Source: Pyrenophora tritici-repentis
Lineage: Eukaryota; Ascomycota; Dothideomycetes; Pleosporales; Pleosporaceae
Assembly (NCBI RefSeq): GCF_003171515.1
Contig: NC_089395.1
Location: 1,612,001-1,676,000 of the forward strand
Direction: 5' to 3'
DNA: 64,000 nucleotides
Position numbers and translations under genes: made by a program. Below, piece by piece: positions 11,275-20,339 of the stretch. A model generated the notes under the pieces. The model saw nothing but the letters and a program-made list of their open reading frames with translations, was not told the DNA's origin and did no database searches. Within the stretch, counting starts at the first letter, position 1, and the number at the start of each line of letters is the position of its first letter.

Positions 11275-11345
11275 ATAAGGCAGCTGGTTGCTGCATGCAC
11301 GAGCTTGGATTACACGGCTGACTAAGCCGTGTGGTCCGAGCTCTA
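11250..11345 (-). repeat. tRNA-derived (SINE-like) sequence, tentative
   Basis: On the minus strand the sequence GGTTCGATTCC matches the RNA polymerase III B-box. About 57 nt upstream is a weak A-box-like stretch next to a perfect hairpin (ACGGC...GCCGT closing a 7-nt loop). The whole does not fold as a normal tRNA: the T-stem arms do not pair and no 7-bp acceptor stem is present. A tRNA-derived repeat is the best reading. Confidence 0.3.
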
Positions 11346-12203
11346 GCTGCTGCCTTACTGCCGACCTCCCTCCACCTCCATAGAACAACAAGAACAATCA
11401 CAATCATTTCAACTCGTTGCAACGAAGGTGATTCCGATACCTTAGCCGTATCAACATTGGGGATCCAAGCATCTATTTCCCTTGCATAGGTGGTGGACAA
11501 GCTCGCTGTGTTACAAAGGGTGCGGGGATACCTCCTTCTTGATCAAGCAGCTGGATAAGGGGGTTTTCCTAAGCCGTATGTGGTTTCTATTCAGGAGAGG
11601 AGAATTTATTTCAAGTGGGATGGGCTATAGATACATAAAATGCGACCCACCTAGCACACGTTCCTTTGCGAAGCGGCTTCGCTCAGAATTCATCCCTTTC
11701 CTCAACGGACTGCATTAGCAGAATGTCGCCTCCTTCTCCTTCTTCTCTGTACCAGTCTCCCTCAAGCTGTTTCAATTCCACAGTCTCTACCTCCAGAATA
11801 TCGGGCTCGTATTTTGCCTCATCAACACTCGCCTTCCTCCAGCTCTCTTTGGCTGTCCACTGCGGCACGTCGGACAGTCTGAGGTTCTCAATATTCCTAC
11901 TGTGCAGCCAACGATAAGAAATTTTACAATATTGCAGGGCACATATCCGCTCTCCAGGCATGACAAACTGCGTCTTTTCTCCATCCAGAACTCTCCTACT
12001 TGCGGTCACAGCAGGATCGGCGATGTTACTAAGTGGGAAGACAGGACTAACGGCTGCGATTGACAGCCCAACAGGCAGAGTTACCTCACCCATCGCTTGG
12101 TGTCCTTCGATTGACTCGTATATTGTAAGGGGCTGCGCAAAGTATGCCGGTGCCTGGTAACAGGATTGTATTCGATGAAGAAGAAAGCTATCTGCAGTGC
12201 AAC

Positions 12204-14934
12204 CAGTGATCGGAATGGTCTGGTCTGGTCTGGTCTGAGGGTACAGACCAGACCAGACCAGGTGCTTACATAAGGACCGGTCCGACCAGACCGGTCCGAC
12301 CAACAAGACCGCCAAGAATGAGGCTGAAGCAAAGAAGGAAGCCGAGGAAATGTGTTTTACTACTGACTGTCAATCTAGTCGTCTTCGTTCTCACTATCCT
12401 CGATATCGCTGTTCCCCTCAGCTTGGGGCTTTCCATACCAGGCCCGGAGACACTCGCACGCTTCTATAATATCTGCCTTCAGCCTACCACGGCGATCGAC
12501 GATAGTAAGCTTCGCGCTACTAAAAAGACGTTCGCATTCATCCGACATAGGCGAGATCGCAAACATGTCTAGAGCGAAGCGAGCGAGATCTCGTTGGGAG
12601 TCGTAGCGAGATAGCCAGTACGCAATAGCCTCATTGCAACCTGCCTCTTCGTTATGAAGCCGGTCAGTAGAGATGTATTGTTCATACAAATCAGTTGTAG
12701 AAACTGGAGCGTCTATTCGAATGCGCTTATGTTCCCGCTGGCGATCAAATGCTGGGTCAGGATCTCTCTCCTTCCTGGCTGGTGGTGGCAGCATCTCGAC
12801 AGGGTACCTTCCCTTATACTCTGTCTCCCAGAGATGCTTCACCGCTAATTGTGCGTTTTCAAACCACCTCTTCTTCTCTTCGTCGCCATGAAGAACCCAC
12901 TCTTGCCTGAACCATCCCCACTTGCGATATGGATCAAGGATTTGAGCCGCATAATATGCCGGTGGAAGGTCAGTATCTTCAGGGAATCGATTTTGCCAAT
13001 TCAGCTGCTGATTGTTATAGTACTCAACGCACTTTAACCAAGCAGCATCAGCGCAGCCTTGAAGGTACTTCCATGTAAAGTTGTTATCGTCCTCAGTGTG
13101 GATGTCGTGGTAGTGATCCTTCGTCTCGCTTATCTCCCGGAGAAGGCAGTCCAAAGTTGAAAACCAGTCCGCAAGTGACGTCTTCTTACCTTCAGAAAGC
13201 AAAGTTGCAGCATAGAAGTCTTTGAGAGCGAGTTCAATCTTTTCAAGCTCAAACCAGTGCTGTCCATCAAGCTTAAAGTTCGCGATCCCTACGGAGCCCT
13301 TTCCAGGTACATGACGAGCCGAGAAGAGCTCTAAACGTTCTCGAACATTTAATGCACGTGTAATCGAATAAAACCATGAGTTCCAGCGGGTCGAGTTGTT
13401 CTGGATAAGCTCAAGCCCGTCGAATTGCGAAAGATCTCCGCCGATAATAATTGTAGCAAACTCCTCACGCCGTTGTGGAGTAAGCCTGATGTATCGCACC
13501 AGGTTGTGAAGACGACCCAAACATCCGAACTTCTTCCAGAGCTCTTCCACCTTCGTATAGTCGCCACGTTGATGATGCTTCTCCAGCTTCGCAAGATACT
13601 TCTCACAGTTTCGCCCCATAAGGAACGCCTGGCAACAGAGGTTGATGACATGGCCCAAGCAACGCAGCCGGCGATGACGACGTTGTTTTGACTTCATCCA
13701 TGGGCAGAGATCCTTGAGTATAAACTCAACAGCGGTATCATTTGCCGAGGCATTATCCAGCATAAAGTATCCAATCTGATCTCCGCTAATGTCGTATTCT
13801 TCCAGCAATTCAAGGACCACCGATCCAAGATTCTCTCCAGTATGTTCGCCGTATATACGTCGCATACCTAAAGCGGTAACACGTCGCATGCCGGTAGTAT
13901 CAATCCACATAGCGACGACGCCTAGGATAGCGTAAGGGTTTGGTGAAGTCCAGAGATCAAAGGAGATAGAGATCCTACTCCGTGAATGGTGTAGGTCCTC
14001 CCTAAGCTGTTGCTTCTTCGATATGAATGCATTCATTACCCAGCTTCGGATAGTCTTCGCAGCCTTCGGGAGGTGGTTGAGTAGTGCCGGATTTAAAAAG
14101 AGGAGTAGTTCACGAAAGTACTGGTTCTCTAATTGAAAGAAGGCGATATGGCAGTACACAATCCAACGAATTAGAAGCTCTTTAAACTTCTCTACTGACT
14201 CCTTCCAGAAAAAGATGCTGGAAGCAGCCCCATCCTTTTGCTGGTCGATTATAGACTTCCGTACAGAACCCTTTCGCTTGATGCCACTCTGGGGATCAAT
14301 CTGGTGCTTCTGTTCCAGGTGATTCCGGATCCTAGAAGTGCCATTGATGACAAACAACTCTTGCTTGCTCTTCCCAACCCTGCACTCATGGCAGTAATAC
14401 ACCTCTTTCTTATCGCTATCTCGAATGTATTGGAGTCCGTACTTCCAGATGTGTGATGTACCTTGACGGAAATCCTTCCTTGCAATTATTGCACGTTTCA
14501 CGTACGTGATACCGCCCTGCACGAACTCATCTGGAGATTCGTGATATTGAATAGGAGTGGGTGATAGTATAGGGGTGGGTGATGACGTGGGGATAGGAGA
14601 TGGAGTAAGAGACGTTAAATCTAGTCTTATAATATTCGATGGGGACGGTGAGGTTGGTGTTGAAGGCTCCATAACAATAGTATATAAGTAGGTTGTTAAG
14701 GACTTGATTGTTCTATGTAAGTAGAAGACTTACCTTGATCTTAATGACTCATATTGTGCTAAATTTTCTGGCTAGATTAGTCTAAGATCTAGTCACGTGG
14801 ACCTATTTATAGCCGGACCGGTCCGATCATCTAGACCGGTCCGACCACGGTCTCAAAAAATCGCCAGACCAGACCAAGTCTTGGCGGTCTAGACCAGACC
14901 AAGACCAAGTCAGACCAGACCATTCCGATCACTG
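12204..14934 (-). mobile_element. hAT superfamily DNA transposon, apparently intact
   Basis: A 2731-bp element with terminal inverted repeats of at least 24 bp that read CAGTGATCGGAATGGTCTGG and on, at both ends. It is flanked by an exact 8-bp target duplication AGTGCAAC (12196-12203 and 14935-14942), the hAT signature. Subterminal regions hold multiple GGTCT and ACCGGTCCGACC motifs in both orientations, typical transposase-binding arrays. A single uninterrupted transposase frame fills the interior. Terminal repeats, duplication and frame are all undamaged, so the insertion is recent and the element may be autonomous. Confidence 0.93.
12375..14672 (-). CDS. hAT transposase (BED zinc finger, hATC dimerisation domain)
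   Basis: A 765-residue single-exon frame starting at the ATG at 14672. The N-terminus is Ser/Pro/Thr-rich. Residues about 75-140 form a BED-type zinc finger (YYCHECRVGKSKQ ... RNHLEQKH). The middle carries the hAT RNase H-like core (ISFDLWTSPNPYAILGVVAM; GYFMLDNASANDTAVEF; RCLGHVINLCCQAFL). Residues about 700-745 are the C-terminal dimerisation domain (FALDMFAISPMSDECERLFS ... ADIIEACECLRAWYG). No stops or frameshifts are seen, and all conserved acidic and WT/CxxH-type elements appear present. The protein acts in the nucleus in cut-and-paste transposition with 8-bp target duplications, as found at this element. Confidence 0.93.
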   Translation of the reverse strand: MEPSTPTSPSPSNIIRLDLTSLTPSPIPTSSPTPILSPTPIQYHESPDEFVQGGITYVKRAIIARKDFRQGTSHIWKYGLQYIRDSDKKEVYYCHECRVGKSKQELFVINGTSRIRNHLEQKHQIDPQSGIKRKGSVRKSIIDQQKDGAASSIFFWKESVEKFKELLIRWIVYCHIAFFQLENQYFRELLLFLNPALLNHLPKAAKTIRSWVMNAFISKKQQLREDLHHSRSRISISFDLWTSPNPYAILGVVAMWIDTTGMRRVTALGMRRIYGEHTGENLGSVVLELLEEYDISGDQIGYFMLDNASANDTAVEFILKDLCPWMKSKQRRHRRLRCLGHVINLCCQAFLMGRNCEKYLAKLEKHHQRGDYTKVEELWKKFGCLGRLHNLVRYIRLTPQRREEFATIIIGGDLSQFDGLELIQNNSTRWNSWFYSITRALNVRERLELFSARHVPGKGSVGIANFKLDGQHWFELEKIELALKDFYAATLLSEGKKTSLADWFSTLDCLLREISETKDHYHDIHTEDDNNFTWKYLQGCADAAWLKCVEYYNNQQLNWQNRFPEDTDLPPAYYAAQILDPYRKWGWFRQEWVLHGDEEKKRWFENAQLAVKHLWETEYKGRYPVEMLPPPARKERDPDPAFDRQREHKRIRIDAPVSTTDLYEQYISTDRLHNEEAGCNEAIAYWLSRYDSQRDLARFALDMFAISPMSDECERLFSSAKLTIVDRRGRLKADIIEACECLRAWYGKPQAEGNSDIEDSENEDD

Positions 14935-15485
14935 AGTGCAACGATATCTATATACGTTTGGCTTGTTGTTCACGTAGCTTCTCGAAGCATCTAAAGTGCC
15001 GAGGAAGCTCCGAAGGTTCCACCGAGGATCACCATAGCATCTGGGCTCTAGCCCGTTACATATATAATGCGGGCGTCCGTCACGGTATGAAAGCCAACCA
15101 CGAGGTAAATCCCATTCCCACCAATAGTACGCTCGATCCATCCCCTTGTATCTTCGAATTTGGTAGCCGCCATGAACTAAGCTGCTGAATTGTCCAATGT
15201 GTAGGTTTTAGCTGCGCTCGTCTTGATACGGATCGTGGTATTCGCTCGCTTTGAGAATCCCGATGATATGAGTGACGTCAATTTTGCTGTAAAGCCAGCG
15301 CTGTTTTCGCCTTGCAACACCCTCGCATACTGGCCGCGAACGATAGGTTCCTCTTTAGGAGCGTCTGGGTAGTGAGGGTCGTGAAAGTTGTGGGTAGGGA
15401 ACTCGACGGACTTTACGAGACGCCCAAGTTTGACGGAATTTAGGGGAAAGGAAATATCCGAAGACACAATGCTGAGCGGCATCAC

Positions 15486-16232
15486 TGCAGCGAGGAAGAC
15501 GTCGAACAGCTTTCAACTGAGATGTGGTAAGAGTTGAAGAGAGCCGTGTGCGAGTTAAATGCCGCCCATCTTTCACTGCCTGCACAAGTGCCACGCCAGG
15601 TGCTCAGCCTCCACAGCTGAATACGAGGCGCGAGCCTAGACTGCACAACAGTACAGAGCAATCTCCACCACATGCACTGCCCGACTATAACAGCTGAGAG
15701 GCAGCAATGCTTGGCGTCACGTGCGCTGCTCTGCACGGGGATACGTGTTCTGAAATCTGGTTTTAGGCTTTTTGTGGATACCGGTTGAGGATATAACCGG
15801 CTTTGTTATGTCTTTTCTGTGGTACCCCTCTTATGTATTTTGGTTGATTTTGTAATATTAGTAATAACAGCTGAGAAGGCAGGCGGCAAATGAATTCATG
15901 TTGTTGCATGCTCACACAATACCTAGTTCCGCACCCATTCCATGGAACATTTGATGTGGCTAGATGCAATTTCTTACACGTCCTGGACGAGCATACAGCT
16001 ACGGAAAGCGGCGAGCTATTATGACTCTCTGAGCAATTGTAAGATAATGCTCTCGAGCTAGCCGAGCTTCTGGCACGACAGTCGTACAAAGATATCGCAC
16101 GCGCACATGCGGGGCGGTCTATTCAGCAAAACTGTGTGTATTAGTTGTCCCTGCTATCTACTATCTTCCTTTATCGGTGGTGTATAGCTATTGCGCTTTC
16201 TTGTTGAGGCAGTGCATCCTTGTTAGCGTTGC
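15486..16232. other. Intergenic, no gene recognised
   Basis: About 750 bp upstream of the broken conserved gene. Minus-strand frames at 15482-15736 and 15763-16089 may include its decayed 5' end, but no splice structure could be supported. Confidence 0.4.
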
Positions 16233-16407
16233 TGTGGCAGTGAATGCAGTCAATCAAAGTGTGTCCGCGCGAGGCCGTAATCAGATTATATTGTGTGTGT
16301 TGTCTGTTGTTGTGCTCACCTTTTACGAAGGCAGCAGCAGGGTCTATTTACTTGACGTATCACTATCACGTGACACACGTGATCCGCTTCTCCTCATAAC
16401 CGTCACA
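16233..16407. mobile_element. Solo LTR, family A (175 bp)
   Basis: Starts TGTGGCAG, ends CCGTCACA, with an exact 5-bp duplication GTTGC on both sides (16228-16232 and 16408-16412). It belongs to the same family as 9907-10133 but lacks about 50 bp inside. It lies about 430 bp upstream of the broken TPR-CHAT gene. Confidence 0.85.
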
Positions 16408-18279
16408 GTTGCAGTGGCTTGCCGCCTCTGTTCAGCCGAAGCCGTTGCTTCTACAGTTTTGCAAGGGCTGCGATAGATGAATACTCTATACCTGCACTGG
16501 CAAATCAGATTTCATTAAAGTTGCTGTTGCCGGCGCCACAGGGTCGATCAAATACATATCTGCAGCGTAGTCTCCTGGTATACACAATTTCTAGATATTC
16601 AAGCTTATACGAAGCAAAATTATTCGATTCTCAGCTCGCTTGTCAAAGTGTTGTGGCGGCGGCTGTGCCTGTGTTGCAGGCTTAGTGTCTGACGTGGTGG
16701 AAACTAACTTTAAAGTATGTGGCTGGGATTTCTTCGGGGCCGCAGTTTCTAGGTAGCCCAACGTATTCATTTGAACACATAGATAAGAGCCGTTTTCCAC
16801 GTATATCCTTTGCTGTTCAACCTCAACTTTCCATATGATGGATGAACGTACAGCAATGGAAGATCGGGCGTCACAGCTGAACGACAACGGAGTTTATCTT
16901 ATGAGATTGTACCGCGAAACGAACAATATAGCTTACCTAGAAGAAGCTACTCAGACAGCACGGGAGGCTGTATATTCAACCGCAGAAGATTCTCCAAACC
17001 GACCAGCCCACTTGAGCAGCCTTGGTACCTGCCTTGAATCACAATACGTGGAATCATCCAATATCGATACCCTAAATGAGGCCATCGAAGTGTCAGCTTT
17101 GGCATTCAACTTGGCACCACAGGACGATCCAAATTGGGCGGCTATATCAGATAACCTTGGAACAACGCTTCTTCGCCGACATAAGCGAACAGGAAAACTG
17201 GATGATCTAGATGCTGCCATCAAAGCATCGCAGCAGGCTTTCAACTCAAATGCAGGTGACGATCTGCGACGGGGAATCACATCTTCAAACCTCGGGGGTC
17301 AGCTCGAAATTCGGTACGAGCGAATGATGGAGATAGCTGATCTCGAGGCGGCTATACAGGCCACTAAGAAGGCCATCGACCTGATTCCAGACCCTCATTA
17401 ACGTCAAAACACCTTTTGGGACAACCCTGGAAAACAGTATCATCATCGATATAAGCGACTTTACGAGAAGACCGACTTATGTAAAGCAATTCAAGCAGTG
17501 CTGCATGCCCACAGTTTATCCCGGGGTAATTCCTTAAAGGAGGCAAGCATATTAAGCCATCTTGGAATCTACCTTGAAAGCATGTTCAGACAAACGGGCA
17601 ATGAGTCTATCCTGGAAAAAGCTATCAATGCAACCCGGGATGCCCTCCACTTGACAAACGACAGTTGCCCAGATCGAATAGGCTGGTTGAGCAACCTTGG
17701 AAATAGGCTCGCAACCCAATATGAGCATAACGACGATATGCAAAGCCTAGACGAAGCTATAAGAATAACAGGCGAGGCAGCCCGATCAATCAAATCCGAC
17801 CATACAGATCAGGCATTAATATCCAGGAACCTCGGACACGGGTTGGAAACCCGATATCAGCGAACAAACGACAATTTCGACTGGGAAAACGCCAGGAATG
17901 CATTTCAAATTGCCTGGGACTGCACAGCCGGTATCCCTTCACGTCGCGTCGAAGTTGCTGCTCGTCTAATGAACATTATGGGGTTGCAAGAAGAATTTGA
18001 TCGTGCTGCAACGCTTGCTGTGGAAGGTATCGACCTCCTTCCAACCATCTCGAACAGGTCTCTCCAACGCAGTGACCAGCAGTATGCCGTGTCGCATTTC
18101 TCGGGACTCGCCACCTCGGCATGCTCGATTTATCTCAGACTTGGTTTGCCAGAGAAGGCGCTGGAAATTCTTGAGAGAGGGCGGACGGTCATTCTCAATC
18201 AACTCATCGGCGACCGAAGCGACATCTTGTCACGGTTTGGGGTCTCTCCTGCTCTGCTCCTGTAGTCGCAACTTACCTT

Positions 18280-18409
18280 TGTAATGGAACGATGCCTATC
18301 TGGGACTAGCGCTGTTTACGGTCACCCACCTACATATACAGTTTGTAGACTCAGACAATACAACCTCAGTTCAATCCTTCAATTCTTCCAGCAACCACTA
18401 ATCCCCACA
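18280..18409. mobile_element. Possible third solo LTR in the TPR-CHAT gene
   Basis: Non-host sequence between RSDILSRFGVS (about 18250) and SETNPDE (18423) starts TGTAATGG and ends CCCCACA, with an AT-rich TATATACAG stretch and a pyrimidine-rich 3' part, as copia-type LTRs have. No exact target duplication could be found, so the borders are uncertain. Confidence 0.35.
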
Positions 18410-18574
18410 CATCTCATCCCTTAGCGAGACAAATCCAGATGAAGCTGTTCGTTTCCAAACACTCCTGGATGAGATAAACGCTCCTTTTACTAGGCCAGAC
18501 GACCTCACTATGATGGAATGTGCTGGACAACAGCGTCGAAACAGTCTAGCAGCATTCAAGTCATGTGTCGATGA

Positions 18575-18738
18575 TGTCGGATGTGGGAGAACAGAGCAGA
18601 AAAGAGGCAGAAGGTTGTTGTATTGAGAGAGCTACATGAAGCGATTATATACATAACTAAGATGAGTAAGCAGGTGACGAGGAGTCACGTGAGATACAGT
18701 TCATAGTGTACCAGGTGAACTGAGGTGCCAGGCTGACA
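18575..18738. mobile_element. Solo LTR, family B (164 bp) inside the TPR-CHAT gene
   Basis: Begins TGTCGGATG and ends GGCTGACA, with short inverted ends TGTC/GACA. It is flanked by GATGA at 18570-18574 and 18739-18743. Removing it with one duplication rejoins host codons as FKSCVDD-IHNISGYDRFLLG, in frame. A related copy lies at 44545-44721 (shared GAGGCAGAAGGTTGTTGTAT and TAAGATGAGTAA/CAAGATGAGTAA). Confidence 0.8.
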
Positions 18739-18778
18739 GATGACATCCACAATATTTCTGGTTACGATCGGTTCCTTT

Positions 18779-18966
18779 TGTAACGGGCTGAGCCTCGAGT
18801 CACATGACTAGGCTGCTAGCCTAGTCGCTTCCCCGGCAACGTGAGGGCCGTGCGCCAACCCAAACAAAGCAGGCTCGCCGCTTGCGTCTTACCTTCTTTC
18901 TTCATCTTGACTGTAAATAGCATCTGGACTAGGTAGCTGGAATACAGTCCCTACAGACCGTTCACA
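18779..18966 (+). repeat. 5' LTR of the Ty3/gypsy element
   Basis: 188 bp, TGTAACGG...GTTCACA. It contains the palindromic stretch CTAGGCTGCTAGCCTAG and, at 18904-18915, ATCTTGACTGTA, the exact complement of the primer-binding site directly after the LTR. That makes about 18904 the probable transcript start (start of R) if self-priming is used. Confidence 0.95.
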
Positions 18967-18978
18967 TACAGTCAAGAT
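18967..18978 (+). other. Primer-binding site complementary to the element's own LTR
   Basis: The 12 nt TACAGTCAAGAT follow the 5' LTR without spacer and are perfectly complementary to ATCTTGACTGTA within the LTR (18904-18915). One mismatch later, five more bases (AAGAA) also pair. This matches the self-priming arrangement known from Tf1/sushi-type elements rather than a tRNA primer. Confidence 0.7.
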
Positions 18979-18985
18979 CAAGAAG

Positions 18986-19075
18986 AACACGCAGAATACG
19001 CAGAACACGCAGAACACGCAGAACACGCAGAATACGCAGAATACGCAGAATACGCAGAACACGCAGAACACGCAG
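18986..19075 (+). repeat. Ten 9-bp tandem repeats (AAYACGCAG) in the gag leader
   Basis: Ten consecutive units AACACGCAG or AATACGCAG fill the 5' untranslated leader between the primer-binding site and the gag ATG at 19095. It is too regular for chance. It may form structure in the leader RNA or reflect template slippage. Confidence 0.9.
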
Positions 19076-19094
19076 CAACCAAAGCACCGCTATA

Positions 19095-20291
19095 ATGAGC
19101 TCCCCCGGGGATACTGACATGACGACGAACGATTCGAACCAGCTGTTACAGTCGCTACTACAGAGACTTGAAGACATGAGCACTAGGATGGAGAGGCTGG
19201 AAGCACCATCGCACGAGCTACCTCAAACGCCTGGTCACAATACAGACGCCACCACTGATCCAACGCCAACCTCCGAGACTTCGAACACATCTGTGCCTAT
19301 AACCCCAAAGCCGCGGCACAGCTTACCCCACCCGCCTACGTTTGGTGGAAACAAATCACAATGGCGAGGATGGAAGCTAGAGATGGAGGGCAAGATCGAA
19401 GAAGACGCGCAAGCTATTGGAAGCCTAAAAGCTCAGCTACGCTACGTCTACATGCGTCTTGATGGGGCAGCGAAAACCAACGTTACAACATACTACGAGA
19501 TACAAGTTAAAGAAGAATCGCCAAACCCTTTCAAGCTGCTTGACCGCCTTGAACTCCTCTACGGCGAACGAAATCGGAAGGAGAAAGCCATTCAGAACCT
19601 CTACTCTATACGCCAGAAGGACGACGAGACGTTTATTTCCTTCTATCCACGGTTTGAGAAAGAGATGGCCAACGCTGACGCAGAAAGCTGGCCTGAGCAT
19701 ACGAAGATATCCTACTTACGCAACGCATTAAGTGGTAGGATAAAGGATAGGCTTGTTGGTACATCAGGAGCAGAAACAAGCACATACGCAAGGTTCGCTC
19801 AGAAGTGTGTAGATCTTAGCAACGACATGGAGTTGTTCGGCCAATGGACGAAAACAACCCGCCGTTACGGTAGCCGAACTGCTGAAAATGCACTAACCTA
19901 TGAACCACCAGCAAAATCAAATAATGCCACGCTCACAGCAGTTTCCCCTGAAGACATGATGGAATGGGAACCTACGCAGCCTACAACTACCCAAGTGAAC
20001 GCTGTCGGCCTCCGCGGCAAGACCAACATGAATGGATATCCATCTAGGCGTCCCGAAGACCGAGAACTTATTGGAAAACGAGCAAAATGGGTCAACCAAG
20101 AGGAAATCGATGCTCGACGCCAGGAACGACGCTGCCTCCGATGCGGCCGCAACAATTGCCGAATAGCTACATGCCCGTTAGCAGCCGCTCTACGACCAAC
20201 TCACGTTAGCGTCAAGACAGCAAAGAGTACTGTGGTCACCAAGGCAGCTGTAGAGGAGGAAGATCCAGAAGACTCCGAAGCAGAGCAATAG
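19095..20291 (+). CDS. gag: Gag polyprotein of the Ty3/gypsy element
   Basis: 398 residues. The N-terminal 40 residues are a short coiled-coil-like segment (LLQSLLQRLEDMSTRMERLE) and are followed by a Pro/Thr-rich linker. Residues about 80-250 are the retrotransposon gag capsid domain (FGGNKSQWRGWKLEMEGKIE; YYEIQVKEE; SFYPRFEKEMANAD). Near residue 355 is a zinc knuckle-like CLRCGRNNCRIATCPL, a Cys-rich variant lacking the usual CCHC spacing. It forms the virus-like particle that packages the element RNA. The frame ends at TAG (20289-20291) and pol continues in the same frame. Confidence 0.9.
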   Translation: MSSPGDTDMTTNDSNQLLQSLLQRLEDMSTRMERLEAPSHELPQTPGHNTDATTDPTPTSETSNTSVPITPKPRHSLPHPPTFGGNKSQWRGWKLEMEGKIEEDAQAIGSLKAQLRYVYMRLDGAAKTNVTTYYEIQVKEESPNPFKLLDRLELLYGERNRKEKAIQNLYSIRQKDDETFISFYPRFEKEMANADAESWPEHTKISYLRNALSGRIKDRLVGTSGAETSTYARFAQKCVDLSNDMELFGQWTKTTRRYGSRTAENALTYEPPAKSNNATLTAVSPEDMMEWEPTQPTTTQVNAVGLRGKTNMNGYPSRRPEDRELIGKRAKWVNQEEIDARRQERRCLRCGRNNCRIATCPLAAALRPTHVSVKTAKSTVVTKAAVEEEDPEDSEAEQ

Positions 20292-20339
20292 GAACACGCG
20301 GCAGCTCAGAAAGAATGGAAAGAGACCGGAAAGCAAAAG

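Larger units (their letters stand above)
11683..15485 (-). pseudogene. Broken conserved fungal gene, split by a hAT transposon
   Basis: Two parts of one minus-strand gene flank the transposon. The 5' part (15485 to about 14943) begins MPLSIVSSDISFP and contains a TLDNSAA-stop-FMAATKFEDTRGWIERTI stretch. The 3' part (12203 to 11683) includes YCKISYRWLHSRNIENLRLSDVPQWTAKESW and an acidic C-terminus. Both resemble one uncharacterised Pezizomycotina family, recognised by pattern rather than by search. The gene was damaged independently of the transposon: a TAG stands where the family expects Trp after DNSAA, more stops follow (after IIYVTG), and the reading frame shifts near 12150. Long intact stretches show that decay is moderate. 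The function of the family is not known. Confidence 0.6.

Noticed and set aside
11263..11340. Functional tRNA gene on the minus strand
   Set aside because: The B-box is perfect, but the T-stem arms do not pair, no acceptor stem closes, and the anticodon-like loop has an unusual base after the anticodon.
12081..12332. Protein frames spanning the left end of the hAT element (including an N-terminus rich in GPVWSDRS)
   Set aside because: They start inside the transposon terminal repeat and continue into host sequence, so they are insertion artefacts.
16177..16476. 99-codon plus-strand frame
   Set aside because: Lies mostly within the solo LTR at 16233-16407.
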